Origin: Actinomyces qiguomingii
Lineage (GTDB): Bacteria > Actinomycetota > Actinomycetes > Actinomycetales > Actinomycetaceae
Reading direction: 5' to 3'
Length of the DNA: 64,000 nt
Assembly: GCF_004102025.1 (NCBI RefSeq)
Contig: NZ_CP025228.1
Location: 2,604,001-2,668,000, forward strand
In this document: piece by piece, positions 26,516 through 35,327 of the stretch
Layout: each line of letters opens with the position of its first letter
How positions within the stretch are numbered: position 1 is the first letter of the stretch
The notes under the pieces: model-generated
Database searches by the model: none
What the model was told of the DNA's origin: nothing
Seen by the model: only the letters and a program-made list of their open reading frames with translations
Made by a program: the position numbers and the translations under genes

Positions 26516-27013
26516 GGCGTCCAGACGGCGCTGGACCCCCTTGGGCACCAACGAGTCATGCGCCTTCACGTAGCCGTACAAACTGCGCCAGCCACCGCAG
26601 AACACCACTAAGAACGCGGCCAACATCACCGCGAACGCCCCCGTTCCGGTGCTCGCCCCCGCAGGTGCCCGCCACAGGTACAAACCACTCCACAGGGCCC
26701 AGGTCACCACAATGACTGAAGCGCCGTCCGGCCACCCCACCTCCAGGTGATCGCCGGGACGGCGCACCAGCCACGCGACCGTCCAGGCGATAACGACGGC
26801 GACTGCGCCGCGGACCGCCAGGCCGGGCACCTGGATCAGATCATGGGACGACGCAGCCGCGAAGCAGGCGACCAGCGCCACCGAAACCGTATCGGCCAGC
26901 AGTACCAGCCACCAGCGGGTGCGGCGCCCGCGTGTCCAGGGCCGATCCGGCCCGTCAGGCACTGGCGGCGTGTAGCTGATGCGTCCGGGCTCGTCTCGCT
27001 GCTGTTCCTGCAC
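26489..27013 (-). CDS. DUF3054-like membrane protein
   Basis: A 174-residue protein with four hydrophobic segments: WWLVLLADTVSVALVACFAAAS, GAVAVVIAWTVAWLV, VIVVTWALWSGLYLW and AFAVMLAAFLVVFCGGW. The layout and the ADxxxVxxFAxxxxxSH-like first segment fit DUF3054 membrane proteins of unknown function. An N-terminal cytoplasmic stretch of about 33 residues is Pro/Arg-rich. The last residues RDRSI and the stop come from repeat array C. It begins 4 bases after the stop of the MBL gene, so it is in one operon with MBL and murI. Confidence 0.75.
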   Translation of the reverse strand: MQEQQRDEPGRISYTPPVPDGPDRPWTRGRRTRWWLVLLADTVSVALVACFAAASSHDLIQVPGLAVRGAVAVVIAWTVAWLVRRPGDHLEVGWPDGASVIVVTWALWSGLYLWRAPAGASTGTGAFAVMLAAFLVVFCGGWRSLYGYVKAHDSLVPKGVQRRLDAQSRRDRSI

Positions 27014-27016
27014 TGC

Positions 27017-27817
27017 TCACAGCTCCCAGGAGGCACCGGGGGTGGCAACCGTCAGGGGGCCGCCGTAGACGGCGGCGGCCTCGGCCAGCGGAGCGTCGAC
27101 ATCGGTCCAGGGCTGGATATGAGTGAGCACGAGCCGACCGGCGGGACGGCGTCCGCCCCGGCCGCTGGTGCCGGCCGCAAGCTGCCCGGCACGGCGGCCG
27201 GTCAAGTGGATGCCACGCGTGGTATCACGCCCCTCCAGGAAAGCCGCCTCTGCCAGCAGCAGGTCGACGCCGTCGGCCATTGCCTCAATGCCCTCGCACA
27301 GATCGGTATCGCCGGTGAAGGCCAGGCTGACCCGATCGCCATCGTGTCCGGGACCCTCCACCCGGTAGCCGAAGGCATCCACCGGATGCAAGGCCGGAAA
27401 AGGGGTGATGATCAGCGGACCGACTCGCACCGCCTCCCCCGCCTCCACGACACGGAAGGAGAACTCAGTGGAGTAGGTCTCTCGCGTCGAAGTTCCGTCT
27501 ACCCCGTTGAGACGCGAGAGTAGCTCGCCCGGACCGAGCGTCAACACGGGGTCCAAGCAGCCGGCCGGATTCCACCGGCGGTACACGTGCATGCCCACCA
27601 GGTCAACCATGTGATCGGCGTGACAGTGGGAGATGGCGATCGCGTCCAGTTCGGCCGGATCCAGGTAGCGCAGCAACTGCCCCATGGCGCCGGGACCCAG
27701 GTCGAGCACTACCGACCAGGTACGCCCGGCCACGTCGTCGGCCTGCACCAGGTAGGAGGAGGCGACGGCGTCGGGACCGGACATGGAGCCGGTACAGCCA
27801 ACGATGGTGAGCTTCAT
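27017..27817 (-). CDS. Metallo-beta-lactamase fold hydrolase
   Basis: A 266-residue cytoplasmic MBL-fold protein. The zinc signature is AIAISHCHADHMVDL (H-x-H-x-D-H, about residues 60-72), followed by LAFTGDTDLCEGIEAMADGVDLLLAEAAFLEG and HLTGRRAGQLAA...LVLTHIQPW. It resembles the RNase Z-like/phosphodiesterase branch commonly found next to murI and rph-rdgB in Actinobacteria. The exact substrate is unknown. Its ATG overlaps the murI stop by 4 bases. Confidence 0.87.
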   Translation of the reverse strand: MKLTIVGCTGSMSGPDAVASSYLVQADDVAGRTWSVVLDLGPGAMGQLLRYLDPAELDAIAISHCHADHMVDLVGMHVYRRWNPAGCLDPVLTLGPGELLSRLNGVDGTSTRETYSTEFSFRVVEAGEAVRVGPLIITPFPALHPVDAFGYRVEGPGHDGDRVSLAFTGDTDLCEGIEAMADGVDLLLAEAAFLEGRDTTRGIHLTGRRAGQLAAGTSGRGGRRPAGRLVLTHIQPWTDVDAPLAEAAAVYGGPLTVATPGASWEL

Positions 27818-28743
27818 GAAGGGACCTCGCTCGAATCGGGGATGGGGGCGGGGGCCGGCGTACTGGCGGCGGGGGCCGGGATCCCCGTCTCTTCTGCCGA
27901 AGGGGCTGCCGGATGCACCTCGGCGACGGCGGTTCCCGGCTCGACCCGGTGTACGCGACCGACTTCCGGGCCCAGGAAGCGGCGGGCCAGCACCGAGAAG
28001 GAATCCGGGTCCCCGGTGGAGCGGAATTCGTGGCTGGGCGCCGCTGCCCCGGGGGCACGTAACAGGTCTCTACGGGCAAGTTCGCGGTAGACGTCCTTGG
28101 CGGTCTCCTGACTGGAGGTCACCAGGGTCACGTCCTCTCCCATAACGTATGAGATGGGGCCGGCCAATAGCGGGTAGTGGGTGCAGCCCAGGATGAGGGT
28201 GTCGACGCCGGCCGCCTTGACGGGCGCCAGACTTTCCTCGGCGGTGGCCATGACCTGTGGGCCGGTAGTAGTACCACTCTCAGCCAGTTCGACGAATCGT
28301 GGGCAGGGCTGGGAGAACAGGTTGATGCCGGGTACGGCGGCCAAGGCGTCGGCGTAGGCGTTGGAGTCGACCGTGCCCTGGGTGGCGATCAGTCCTATAC
28401 GTCTGTTACGGGTGACGCGGGCGGCGGCACGGGCCGCCGGGTGAATGACCTCCACCACGGGCACTCCCTTGCCGCGGGTGTAGCGGTTGCGGGCTTCGTG
28501 CACAACCGCCGCTGAGGCCGTGTTGCAGGCGATTACCAGCATCTTGACGCCAGAGTCGACCAGCTCATCCATGACATTCAGGGCCAGACGGCGCACCTCC
28601 TGCACCGGGCGAGGCCCATAAGGGGTGTTGGCGGTGTCACCGATGTAGAGCAACCGCTCCCCCGGCAGCTGGTCGAGGACCGCACGTGCCACGGTCAAGC
28701 CGCCGACGCCGGAGTCGAACATCCCGATGGCCGCATCATTCAC
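27814..28743 (-). CDS. murI: Glutamate racemase
   Basis: About 309 residues from GTG at 28743; the enzyme makes D-glutamate for peptidoglycan. Both catalytic cysteines are visible: LVIACNTASAA and LILGCTHYPLL, as is the N-terminal IGMFDSGVGGLTVARAVLDQLPGE. After the usual end (about residue 270) there is an extra Pro/Ala-rich tail (about 45 residues, PAPAASTPAPAPIPDSS) not needed for catalysis. An alternative ATG at 28773 would overlap the DUF2017 gene; neither start has an ideal ribosome site. Confidence 0.92.
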   Translation of the reverse strand: MNDAAIGMFDSGVGGLTVARAVLDQLPGERLLYIGDTANTPYGPRPVQEVRRLALNVMDELVDSGVKMLVIACNTASAAVVHEARNRYTRGKGVPVVEVIHPAARAAARVTRNRRIGLIATQGTVDSNAYADALAAVPGINLFSQPCPRFVELAESGTTTGPQVMATAEESLAPVKAAGVDTLILGCTHYPLLAGPISYVMGEDVTLVTSSQETAKDVYRELARRDLLRAPGAAAPSHEFRSTGDPDSFSVLARRFLGPEVGRVHRVEPGTAVAEVHPAAPSAEETGIPAPAASTPAPAPIPDSSEVPS

Positions 28744-28753
28744 AGCGCCGAGA

Positions 28754-29431
28754 CTATGCGGACCCCTCCCCATTCAATAGCACGGCCACCAGTGATTCCT
28801 GCCACCAGGACAACATGTCATAGGAAAGGGCCATGGCCCGATTCCAGCGGGCGGCATCCTCCTCGTCGCTCGGGGCCTGCTCCCAGGCCACGGCGTGTAC
28901 CTGCTCGGCCGCCTCGGGAGAGTCGATCCGCAGACGCTCGGCCAGTACAAGGCGCGCGTCGTTGAGGGCGCCCAGCCAACGGTCCTGCCTGCCGGCGGGC
29001 ACAAGGACGGCACCACCGGGCCCGGTGGGCTCAAGTAGTTCGTAAACCACCTCCTCCAGTCGGGACCGCTTATCGGCACGCAGACGGTCGCGGGTCAGTG
29101 CGGCAATCTCGACGGCGACGTCCGGATCCTCGGAGGCATCGGGCAAGAGCACATCCAGCAGTGGCTCCAGGGAGGGTGAGACAACGCGCCGCTCCTGCAC
29201 CGACTCGATCGGTTCGGGGTCGAAATCGAGCGCCGCCAGCACGTCACCGTCCCGAGAACTCTCACCGGGACGAACGGGGGTCTGTCCTCCTGTGGGGGCG
29301 GGCGCGGCGCCGGCTGGGCCCGAGGCGCCGAGCAGGTCGGCGATCTGCTTGAACAGGCCGGCCAGATACTCGCGCTCCCACGGCTCCAGGCTGGAGGCCC
29401 AGCCCTCGGCGTCGGGCCGGAATCCACGCAT
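28754..29431 (-). CDS. DUF2017 family protein
   Basis: A 225-residue protein that begins MRGFRPDAEGWASSLEPWEREYLAGLFKQIADLLG and has the mostly helical body typical of DUF2017. Members are almost always downstream of clpS in Actinobacteria and are suspected partners of Clp-mediated proteolysis, without proof. The start overlaps the clpS stop by one base (TGATG). A Pro/Gly-rich insert at residues 38-60 is likely disordered. Confidence 0.85.
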   Translation of the reverse strand: MRGFRPDAEGWASSLEPWEREYLAGLFKQIADLLGASGPAGAAPAPTGGQTPVRPGESSRDGDVLAALDFDPEPIESVQERRVVSPSLEPLLDVLLPDASEDPDVAVEIAALTRDRLRADKRSRLEEVVYELLEPTGPGGAVLVPAGRQDRWLGALNDARLVLAERLRIDSPEAAEQVHAVAWEQAPSDEEDAARWNRAMALSYDMLSWWQESLVAVLLNGEGSA

Positions 29432-29850
29432 CAGGCGGCTCCTGCGGGGCCGCCGCCGAAACCAGACGGGCCGCCCCAGGAACCGGACGGGCCGCCACCG
29501 GGGGAGCTCCCGCCGCCCCCATCCGGTCCGGGGGCGTCGTCGTCTCCGAGAGGCTCGATGGTGGCATGCAGCCCGTAAGAGTGCATGGCGGTGACATCAA
29601 CCTCCATGCGTTCGCGGGCACCGCGGGAGACGACGGCCCGGCCGGTTGTGTGCACCTGCATCATGCGGTTGCGGGCCAGTGGTATGGAAAAACCGAAGTA
29701 GGTGTGGAATACCCAGGTGACGTAGTCCATCGTGTTGACGGGGTCGTCGTGGACAACCGTGCACCACAGTCGTCGGGATGTGGCACGGACATCCGTCAGC
29801 GTCTCCGCCTCCGGGACGCAGGTGGAGACGACGGGCAGTTCGGTCTGCAT
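29431..29850 (-). CDS. clpS: ATP-dependent Clp protease adaptor ClpS
   Basis: A 139-residue adaptor that presents N-degron substrates to the Clp ATPase. The core is LWCTVVHDDPVNTMDYVTWVFHTYFGFS...MMQVHTTGRAVVSRGARERMEVDVTAMHSYGLHATIE. An unusual Gly/Ser/Pro-rich tail of about 35 residues (SSPGGGPSGSWGGPSGFGGG) follows. It is first of a compact run clpS-DUF2017-murI-MBL-DUF3054, all overlapping or nearly so, suggesting one operon. Confidence 0.93.
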   Translation of the reverse strand: MQTELPVVSTCVPEAETLTDVRATSRRLWCTVVHDDPVNTMDYVTWVFHTYFGFSIPLARNRMMQVHTTGRAVVSRGARERMEVDVTAMHSYGLHATIEPLGDDDAPGPDGGGGSSPGGGPSGSWGGPSGFGGGPAGAA

Positions 29851-29917
29851 ACGCCCAGCCTAGCCGCGTGGGCCGGTGGAGGCGGGGTTGTTTCATCACG
29901 CGTCCTCCTGCGGTAAG

Positions 29918-29937
29918 TTGGCTGTCATGACAGCCAA
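29918..29937. promoter_or_regulatory. Perfect 20-bp palindrome over the pncB start codon (candidate operator)
   Basis: TTGGCTGTCATGACAGCCAA is a perfect palindrome, and its central ATG is the pncB start. It lies in the divergent promoter region of clpS and pncB. A repressor dimer here would block pncB transcription or initiation; NAD-metabolism repressors of the NrtR or NiaR type are candidates, but their motifs could not be checked. Confidence 0.6.
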
Positions 29938-31321
29938 TCCACGGCAGGTTCACGCCTCGCCCGCTTCCAGCACCGCCCTGCTAACGGACATGTACGAGTT
30001 GACCATGTTGCAGGCTGCGCTGCGCGCAGGCGTGGCCGAGCGAGCCAGCGTATTCGAGCTGTTCGGTCGCACCCTGCCGGCCTCGCGCCGCTTCGGCGTG
30101 GTCGCCGGAGTAGGCCGGCTCCTGGACGCCATTGAGCGCTTCACCTTTACCGACGCCCAGGTCGACTATCTGCACCGCGCCGGCATCGTCGATAGCGACA
30201 CCATCGACTTTCTGCGCTCCTACCGATTCTCCGGGACGATCCGCGGCTACGCCGAGGGCGAGTGTTACTTCTCCGGCTCCCCACTGCTCACCGTGGAGGG
30301 CACCTTCGCCGAGGCCTGCATCCTGGAGACCCTGGCCCTGTCCATCTACAACTACGACTGTGCGGTGGCGGCGGCCGCGTCCCGCATGACCATCGCCGCC
30401 CACGGACGGCCCTGTGTGGAGTTCGGAGCGCGCCGGGCCCATGAACGGGCGGCGGTGTCCGCGGCCAGGGCGGCCATCGTCGGCGGATTCGTGGGCACCA
30501 GTGATCTGGAGGCGGGCATGCGCTACGGCATCCCCACTTTTGGCACCTCCGCCCACTCCTTCACCCTACTGCACGACACCGAGGAGGAGGCCTTCACCTC
30601 TCAAGTGACCAGCCTGGGCCCGGGCACCACCATCCTGGTAGACACCTATGACATCGAACACGGCGTGGCCCGGGCGGTGGCGGCGGCACGTGCCGGCGGC
30701 GGTGAGCTGGGGGCGGTGCGCCTGGACTCGGGCGATCTGGTGGCCGAGGCCTTCAAGGTGCGCGCCCAATTGGACTCCCTGGGGGCGACGACGACGAAGA
30801 TCACCGTCACCAACGATCTGGACGAGTACGCGATCGCAGCCCTGGGTGCGGCCCCGGTCGACTCCTACGGGGTGGGAACCAAGCTGGTCACCGGTTCGGG
30901 TCGGCCGACGGCGGCACTGGTGTACAAGCTGGTTGAACGCGCCGGTGCCGATGGTCGGATGCATCAGGTCGCCAAGTTCTCCACCGGCGGCAAGTCGACG
31001 GTCGGCGGCCGCAAATGGGCCGGCCGCGTGCTCAACGGCGCCGGCTCGGCCACCGAGGAGTTGATCATCTCGGCGCGCTCCGAGGCCGATGCCCTGGATG
31101 CCCTAGACAAGGCTCAGGCACGTCCGCTACAGGTGGATCTGGTGCGCGACGGCGTCATTGTGGAGGAGCACCGGGGCCCGGAGGCCTTGGCGGCTGCGGC
31201 CGAGCGCCATCAGGTGGCGCGCGCCGAACTGCCCTACGACGGCTGGCGTCTGAGCGAGGGCGACCCGGCGATCCCGACCCGGCACGTTGACCTCGACAAC
31301 CGCCAGGCGCTGCGCGGCTGA
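29927..31321 (+). CDS. pncB: Nicotinate phosphoribosyltransferase
   Basis: A 464-residue enzyme that condenses nicotinate with PRPP in NAD salvage. Recognisable parts are LLTDMYELTMLQAAL at the N-terminus, VEFGARRAHERAAVSAARAAIVGGFVGTSDLEAGMRYGIPTFGTSAHSF (catalytic His region), LVDTYDIEHGV, VRLDSGDL and SYGVGTKLVTGSGRPTAALVYKLVE. ATG at 29927 is chosen because conserved sequence begins soon after; an in-frame upstream ATG at 29876 would read through the promoter. The start codon sits in a 20-bp palindrome. Confidence 0.95.
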   Translation: MTANPRQVHASPASSTALLTDMYELTMLQAALRAGVAERASVFELFGRTLPASRRFGVVAGVGRLLDAIERFTFTDAQVDYLHRAGIVDSDTIDFLRSYRFSGTIRGYAEGECYFSGSPLLTVEGTFAEACILETLALSIYNYDCAVAAAASRMTIAAHGRPCVEFGARRAHERAAVSAARAAIVGGFVGTSDLEAGMRYGIPTFGTSAHSFTLLHDTEEEAFTSQVTSLGPGTTILVDTYDIEHGVARAVAAARAGGGELGAVRLDSGDLVAEAFKVRAQLDSLGATTTKITVTNDLDEYAIAALGAAPVDSYGVGTKLVTGSGRPTAALVYKLVERAGADGRMHQVAKFSTGGKSTVGGRKWAGRVLNGAGSATEELIISARSEADALDALDKAQARPLQVDLVRDGVIVEEHRGPEALAAAAERHQVARAELPYDGWRLSEGDPAIPTRHVDLDNRQALRG

Positions 31322-31408
31322 GCCGCAGGCCCGCATCGAATATCCTCAGCTACACGCGACCACCGCTTACGGTTTCACCCGCGGCCATGACACAGACCAC
31401 TACATGTC

Positions 31409-31804
31409 ATGAGCAACACCAGCATGCCGCCCGCCGTCACCATCCGTATCGAGCTCGTGGACTGCGACCCGCAGGAAGCGCTGACTTATATGGCTGAGTT
31501 CGACTCCGCAACCGCTCACTGGTTCCTTGAACACCTCCTCGACGGCGTACCGCTGACCGCTGCCGGCCACCTGCCCCCGGAGGACGTCCACGGCGCCCTG
31601 GCGCACATCGATCCATCCTGGGCCGGCTCGCCCGACGCCCACGAGGACCAGGTGCAACCCGTGCTGCTATTCCGCCAGGCCGCCAAGAGGACCCTTGCGT
31701 TCCCGCGTGGCAGTGGGGTACTGGCACGCTCCCCGCGTCACCCGCAGTGGGCCCCCACACCCGCCGGCAGGGCCTTCATCCGCAACATCCTGATAGCCCA
31801 GTAA
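31409..31804 (+). CDS. Hypothetical protein (131 aa)
   Basis: I do not recognise this protein. It is 131 residues, begins MSNTSMPPAVTIRIELVD, has alternating hydrophobic positions typical of a soluble alpha/beta protein, and no signal peptide or membrane segment. Residues about 90-118 are Arg/Pro-rich. No strong ribosome site precedes ATG at 31409. It lies between pncB and a convergent helicase gene. The frame shows codon-position GC bias consistent with coding. Confidence 0.5.
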   Translation: MSNTSMPPAVTIRIELVDCDPQEALTYMAEFDSATAHWFLEHLLDGVPLTAAGHLPPEDVHGALAHIDPSWAGSPDAHEDQVQPVLLFRQAAKRTLAFPRGSGVLARSPRHPQWAPTPAGRAFIRNILIAQ

Positions 31805-31895
31805 CACCCGGTCCTGACCGGGCAAGCCACCGCCGCGCCCGCCCCCGCTGACGTGCGGTCGGCAGCCCCGCATCGGCGTCGGCGAGCAGAAACGT

Positions 31896-33716
31896 TCAGC
31901 GCCGCCCGACGAACCAGCGGCGCAGCGTCTGGATGCGCCCCTCGATCTGCTCGGTGGTGGCCTGGGCGACCTCCGGGCCGCCGCAGACGCGGCGCAGCTC
32001 GGTGTGAACCACCCCGTGGGGCTGCCCGGAGCGGCGCGCCCAGGCCCCCACCAGCTTGGACAGCTCCTTGCGGGCAGCGGCGCGCCTACGGGCGTCATCG
32101 ACCCCGGAGTTGGCGCGCCGCTGCGCCTCGGCGGCGCTCTGGCGCTTTTGCTGCTTGATCTGCTGGTTCTGCCGCTGACGCAGCAAAGCGGTTACCTGCT
32201 CGGGCTCCAACAACCCGGGCAGCCCCAGGTACTCCTGCTCCTCGGGACTGCCGACCATGGCACCGGTGCCGAACTCGCCGCCGTCGAACAGAACTTTGTC
32301 GAACTCCGCGGTGGACTCCATCGCCTCGAAGCCGCCCAGCAGATCGTCCGAGGCGCTCTCGGACTTGTTAGCCTCGGCGAGCAGCCGATCCTCCGGGGAA
32401 CCGAATAGGTCGTCCTCATTGAATCGGCCCCGCTTACCGAGCACATGATCACGGGCGGCCTCCATCTCACCGGCCAGGGCCAGCAGCGGAGTCACCGAGG
32501 GCAGGAAGACGCTCGCGGTCTCCCCCTTGGCACGTGAGCGCACGAAGCGACCGACGGCCTGGGCGAAGAACAGCGGCGTGGACGCCGAGGTGGCGTACAC
32601 GCCCACCGCCAGCCGAGGCACGTCCACGCCCTCGGAGACCATGCGCACCGCCACCAGCCAACGGTCATTGGAGGCGGAGAAGGTCTCGATGCGGCTGGAG
32701 GCGCCGGAGTCATCCGACAGCGCCACGGTGGGCGCCTGCCCGGTGATGGCACGCAGCTGCTTCGCGTAGGCGCGGGCGGAGTTCTGGTCCGAGGCGATCA
32801 CCAGGCCGCCGGCGTCGGGTACCTGGCGCCGCACCTCGGTAAGACGTTGATCGGCGGCGGCCAACACAGCGGGGATCCACTCCCCGCCCGGGTCCAGGGC
32901 GGTGCGCCAGGCCTGGGACTCCATGTCCTTGGTCAGCGGCTCGCCCAGCCGGGCGGCGACCTCATCGCCGGCTTTGGTGCGCCAGTGCATCTGCCCCGAG
33001 TAGCTCATGAACATCACCGGCCGCACCACGCCGTCGGCCAGGGCCTCGGCGTAGCCGTATGAATAGTCCGCCCGGGAACGCTTAATACCGCCGGCCTCCT
33101 CGGTGTAGGTGACAAACGGGATCGGGGACTCGTCGGAGCGAAAGGGCGTGCCGGTCAAAGACAGGCGTCGGCGTGCCGGCGTGAAGGCCTCCCGGATGGC
33201 GTCTCCCCAGCTGCGGGCATCGCCGCCGTGGTGGATCTCATCGAGGACCACCAGGGTGCGCGTGCGGTCGGTGCGAGCGCGGTGCAGATTGGGATTGGCG
33301 GCCACCTGCGCGTAGGTGACAGCCACGCCGTCGAACTGAGAGCCGAGCGCCCCCTGGGAGTTGGTGTAGGAGGGGTCGATGCGGATGCCCACCCGGGCGG
33401 CAGCCTCCGCCCACTGGTATTTCAAATGCTCGGTGGGGCAAACGACGGTGACCTTGTGTACGTCTGCGGCGGTGAGCAATTCGGTGGCGATGCGCAGCGC
33501 GAAGGTGGTCTTGCCGGCGCCGGGGGTGGCAACGGCAAGGAAGTCGCGCGGCATTTCCCCCAGGTACTGCTTCAGGGCTGCGGCCTGCCAGGCGCGCAGC
33601 GGACGCGTAGTCCCCCAGGCGGCACGCCGAGGGTAGGCCGGGGAGAGGTTCTCCGCGGCGAATATGGATGGCTGGGTCGGGTTGTGCTGCGGGCGGGGGC
33701 GGGGCGCGGAAGTCAC
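31896..33716 (-). CDS. DEAD/DEAH-box helicase (SF2) of the DUF3039-linked type
   Basis: About 606 residues from GTG at 33716. SF2 motifs are FLAVATPGAGKTTFALRIA (motif I), LVVLDEIHHGGDARSWGDAI (motif II, DEIH), LSLTGTPFRSDES (motif III) and FFAQAVGRFVRSRAKGET (motif VI). The Lys/Gln-rich segment RQNQQIKQQKRQSAAEAQRR near residue 545 may be coiled. The start overlaps the upstream DUF3039 gene by 4 bases (GTGA), which excludes the longer upstream frame. Function is unknown; similar proteins are related to XPB/UvrB-like helicases and restriction-type ATPases. Confidence 0.88.
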   Translation of the reverse strand: MTSAPRPRPQHNPTQPSIFAAENLSPAYPRRAAWGTTRPLRAWQAAALKQYLGEMPRDFLAVATPGAGKTTFALRIATELLTAADVHKVTVVCPTEHLKYQWAEAAARVGIRIDPSYTNSQGALGSQFDGVAVTYAQVAANPNLHRARTDRTRTLVVLDEIHHGGDARSWGDAIREAFTPARRRLSLTGTPFRSDESPIPFVTYTEEAGGIKRSRADYSYGYAEALADGVVRPVMFMSYSGQMHWRTKAGDEVAARLGEPLTKDMESQAWRTALDPGGEWIPAVLAAADQRLTEVRRQVPDAGGLVIASDQNSARAYAKQLRAITGQAPTVALSDDSGASSRIETFSASNDRWLVAVRMVSEGVDVPRLAVGVYATSASTPLFFAQAVGRFVRSRAKGETASVFLPSVTPLLALAGEMEAARDHVLGKRGRFNEDDLFGSPEDRLLAEANKSESASDDLLGGFEAMESTAEFDKVLFDGGEFGTGAMVGSPEEQEYLGLPGLLEPEQVTALLRQRQNQQIKQQKRQSAAEAQRRANSGVDDARRRAAARKELSKLVGAWARRSGQPHGVVHTELRRVCGGPEVAQATTEQIEGRIQTLRRWFVGRR

Positions 33717-34093
33717 CGACCGCCTCGTCCGAAGGGGAAGCGGGGGCGCCGCGGACCGGAGCCGCCTTGGCCGCCGTCGCCGCCGGGACGCATCTGCTCG
33801 TAGATCTGCTTGCAGGTGGGACACACCGGGTACTTCGACGGGTCGCGCCCGGGCGTCCACACCTTCCCGCACAGGGCTACGACGGGACGCCCGGTGGTGG
33901 CCGCGGCCGCGATCTTGTCCTTGCGCACATAGTGGGCGAAGCGGTCAGCATCGCCGTCGTCAGTGGACTTGAGCTCCTCGCGTTCGAGGACGGCGGTTCC
34001 GGACGACTGTGCGGGTTCACCCACCGGCTCGCCGGGGGAACCGGGTCCGGCGGGGTCGGTACTGACCTGAGGCCTGGCGGTGAGCTGACGCAT
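33713..34093 (-). CDS. DUF3039 family protein
   Basis: About 126 residues from ATG at 34093. The conserved core is DADRFAHYVRKDKIAAAATTGRPVVALCGKVWTPGRDPSKYPVCPTCKQIYEQM, with Cys/His residues (C, then CPTC) suited to bind zinc. The C-terminus is Gly/Arg-rich and disordered. DUF3039 genes characteristically precede this helicase in Actinobacteria, and here the two overlap by 4 bases. Function unknown. Confidence 0.85.
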   Translation of the reverse strand: MRQLTARPQVSTDPAGPGSPGEPVGEPAQSSGTAVLEREELKSTDDGDADRFAHYVRKDKIAAAATTGRPVVALCGKVWTPGRDPSKYPVCPTCKQIYEQMRPGGDGGQGGSGPRRPRFPFGRGGR

Positions 34094-34275
34094 GTGCCTT
34101 AGTGTATGCCGCCAGTCGGAGGCCACCGCATCCCGATGTTGTGGCGGCCCTCTCCTTCAGGCAGGTTTCGGATCGGTGCGCACCGAATGAATCCGCACCG
34201 GCCCGGCCCGCGGCGAGCACGAGCAGAGCCGGGCGCCCTGCGGACTCATGCCGTACGATGCGCCTGCCCTGCCGG

Positions 34276-35013
34276 TCAGCGCTGTTTGAGCAGACCGGCG
34301 GCGGCGTGGTCGATGAGCACGAGCGCATCGGGATGGTTCTGCATGACGGTGGCCGGCCACTGGGGAGTGATCTCTCCCTCCACCAGGTGGGCGATGGCCT
34401 CCGCCTTGTTGACGCCGGTGGCGATCAGGACCAGTTTGCGGGCCTTCATGATGGTGCCCAGCCCCTGGGTGAGGCAGTGGGTGGGGACGGCGTCGATGTC
34501 GCCGTCGAAGAACCGGGCGTTGTCCGAGCGGGTCTGCTCGGTGAGCACATCGACGTGGGTGGCGGAGTCCAGCGGCCCGCCGGGCTCGTTGAAGCCGATG
34601 TGCCCGTCGGCGCCGATTCCCAGGATCTGCAGGTCGCAGTAGCCGGCCGCTGCCATCTGTGCCTCGTAGTCGGCGCAGGCCTGCTCCAGGTCATCCGCGA
34701 GCGCGTCGGGGCCGTGCAGGGCGCCGGGGGCCATGTCCACCCGCGAGCGCAGGTTGCGCTCCATGAAGGTGGCGTAGCGCTCGGGGTGTCCCTCGGGCAG
34801 GCCGACATACTCGTCGAGCATGAAGCCGGTGACGTCCTTGAAGGAGATGCGGCCGGCGGCGCAGCGGCGGGTGAGCTCGTCGTACAGGGGCAGGGGGCTG
34901 GAGCCGGTGGCGGTGCCCAGGATGGCGTTCGGCTTGTCGGAGAGCAGGGATTCGATGACGTCGGCGGCGCGGGAGGCGATCTCTTCGGCCGTGTCGAGGA
35001 TGACGAGCTCCAT
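34276..35013 (-). CDS. nagB: Glucosamine-6-phosphate deaminase
   Basis: A 245-residue isomerase/deaminase that converts glucosamine-6-phosphate to fructose-6-phosphate and ammonia. Motifs are ILGTATGSSPLPLYDELTRR, FMLDEYVGLPEGHPERYATFM (catalytic Asp), ILGIGADGHIGFNEPG and THCLTQGLGTIMKARKLVLIATG. AAGGA before ATG at 35013 fixes the start against longer upstream frames. It is separated by 3.5 kb from nanE, but acts two steps later in the same sialic-acid pathway. Its upstream region probably carries its own promoter. Confidence 0.94.
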   Translation of the reverse strand: MELVILDTAEEIASRAADVIESLLSDKPNAILGTATGSSPLPLYDELTRRCAAGRISFKDVTGFMLDEYVGLPEGHPERYATFMERNLRSRVDMAPGALHGPDALADDLEQACADYEAQMAAAGYCDLQILGIGADGHIGFNEPGGPLDSATHVDVLTEQTRSDNARFFDGDIDAVPTHCLTQGLGTIMKARKLVLIATGVNKAEAIAHLVEGEITPQWPATVMQNHPDALVLIDHAAAGLLKQR

Positions 35014-35327
35014 TGTTGGTTCCTTATTTCGCTTGGTTGAAGGTTGCGTGAGTGAAGCGGATCTGGCGGCCTCATCCATGGGGCCGGCGGGCGGCGCGGC
35101 CGCATCGCGCATCAATGCTACGGCGTGAGGGAACAGGCTGACGGAAGGCGAGCCTTTGATGTCGAAGAACAATGCCGACGCGAGGCGGACCCAAGCATCC
35201 GCCCCACGTATGACTTCCCACCTCACGCGCGCGTTCTAGAGCTTGCCCCGGGATAGCACGCGCAAAGTCCAAAACGCGTACTTGCCAGACGAATGCCCCG
35301 CACCCGGTTGCAAGCACACGGCGGTCG
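35014..35327. other. Intergenic region upstream of nagB
   Basis: About 310 bases between nagB and the ABC permease gene. I see no gene and no clear repeat. It should contain the nagB promoter. Confidence 0.35.

Noticed and set aside
26218..26715. Plus-strand frame of 165 codons considered as a transposase remnant
   Set aside because: It runs through both repeat arrays and antisense to the DUF3054 gene, and shows no transposase motif; the hairpin explains the structure better.
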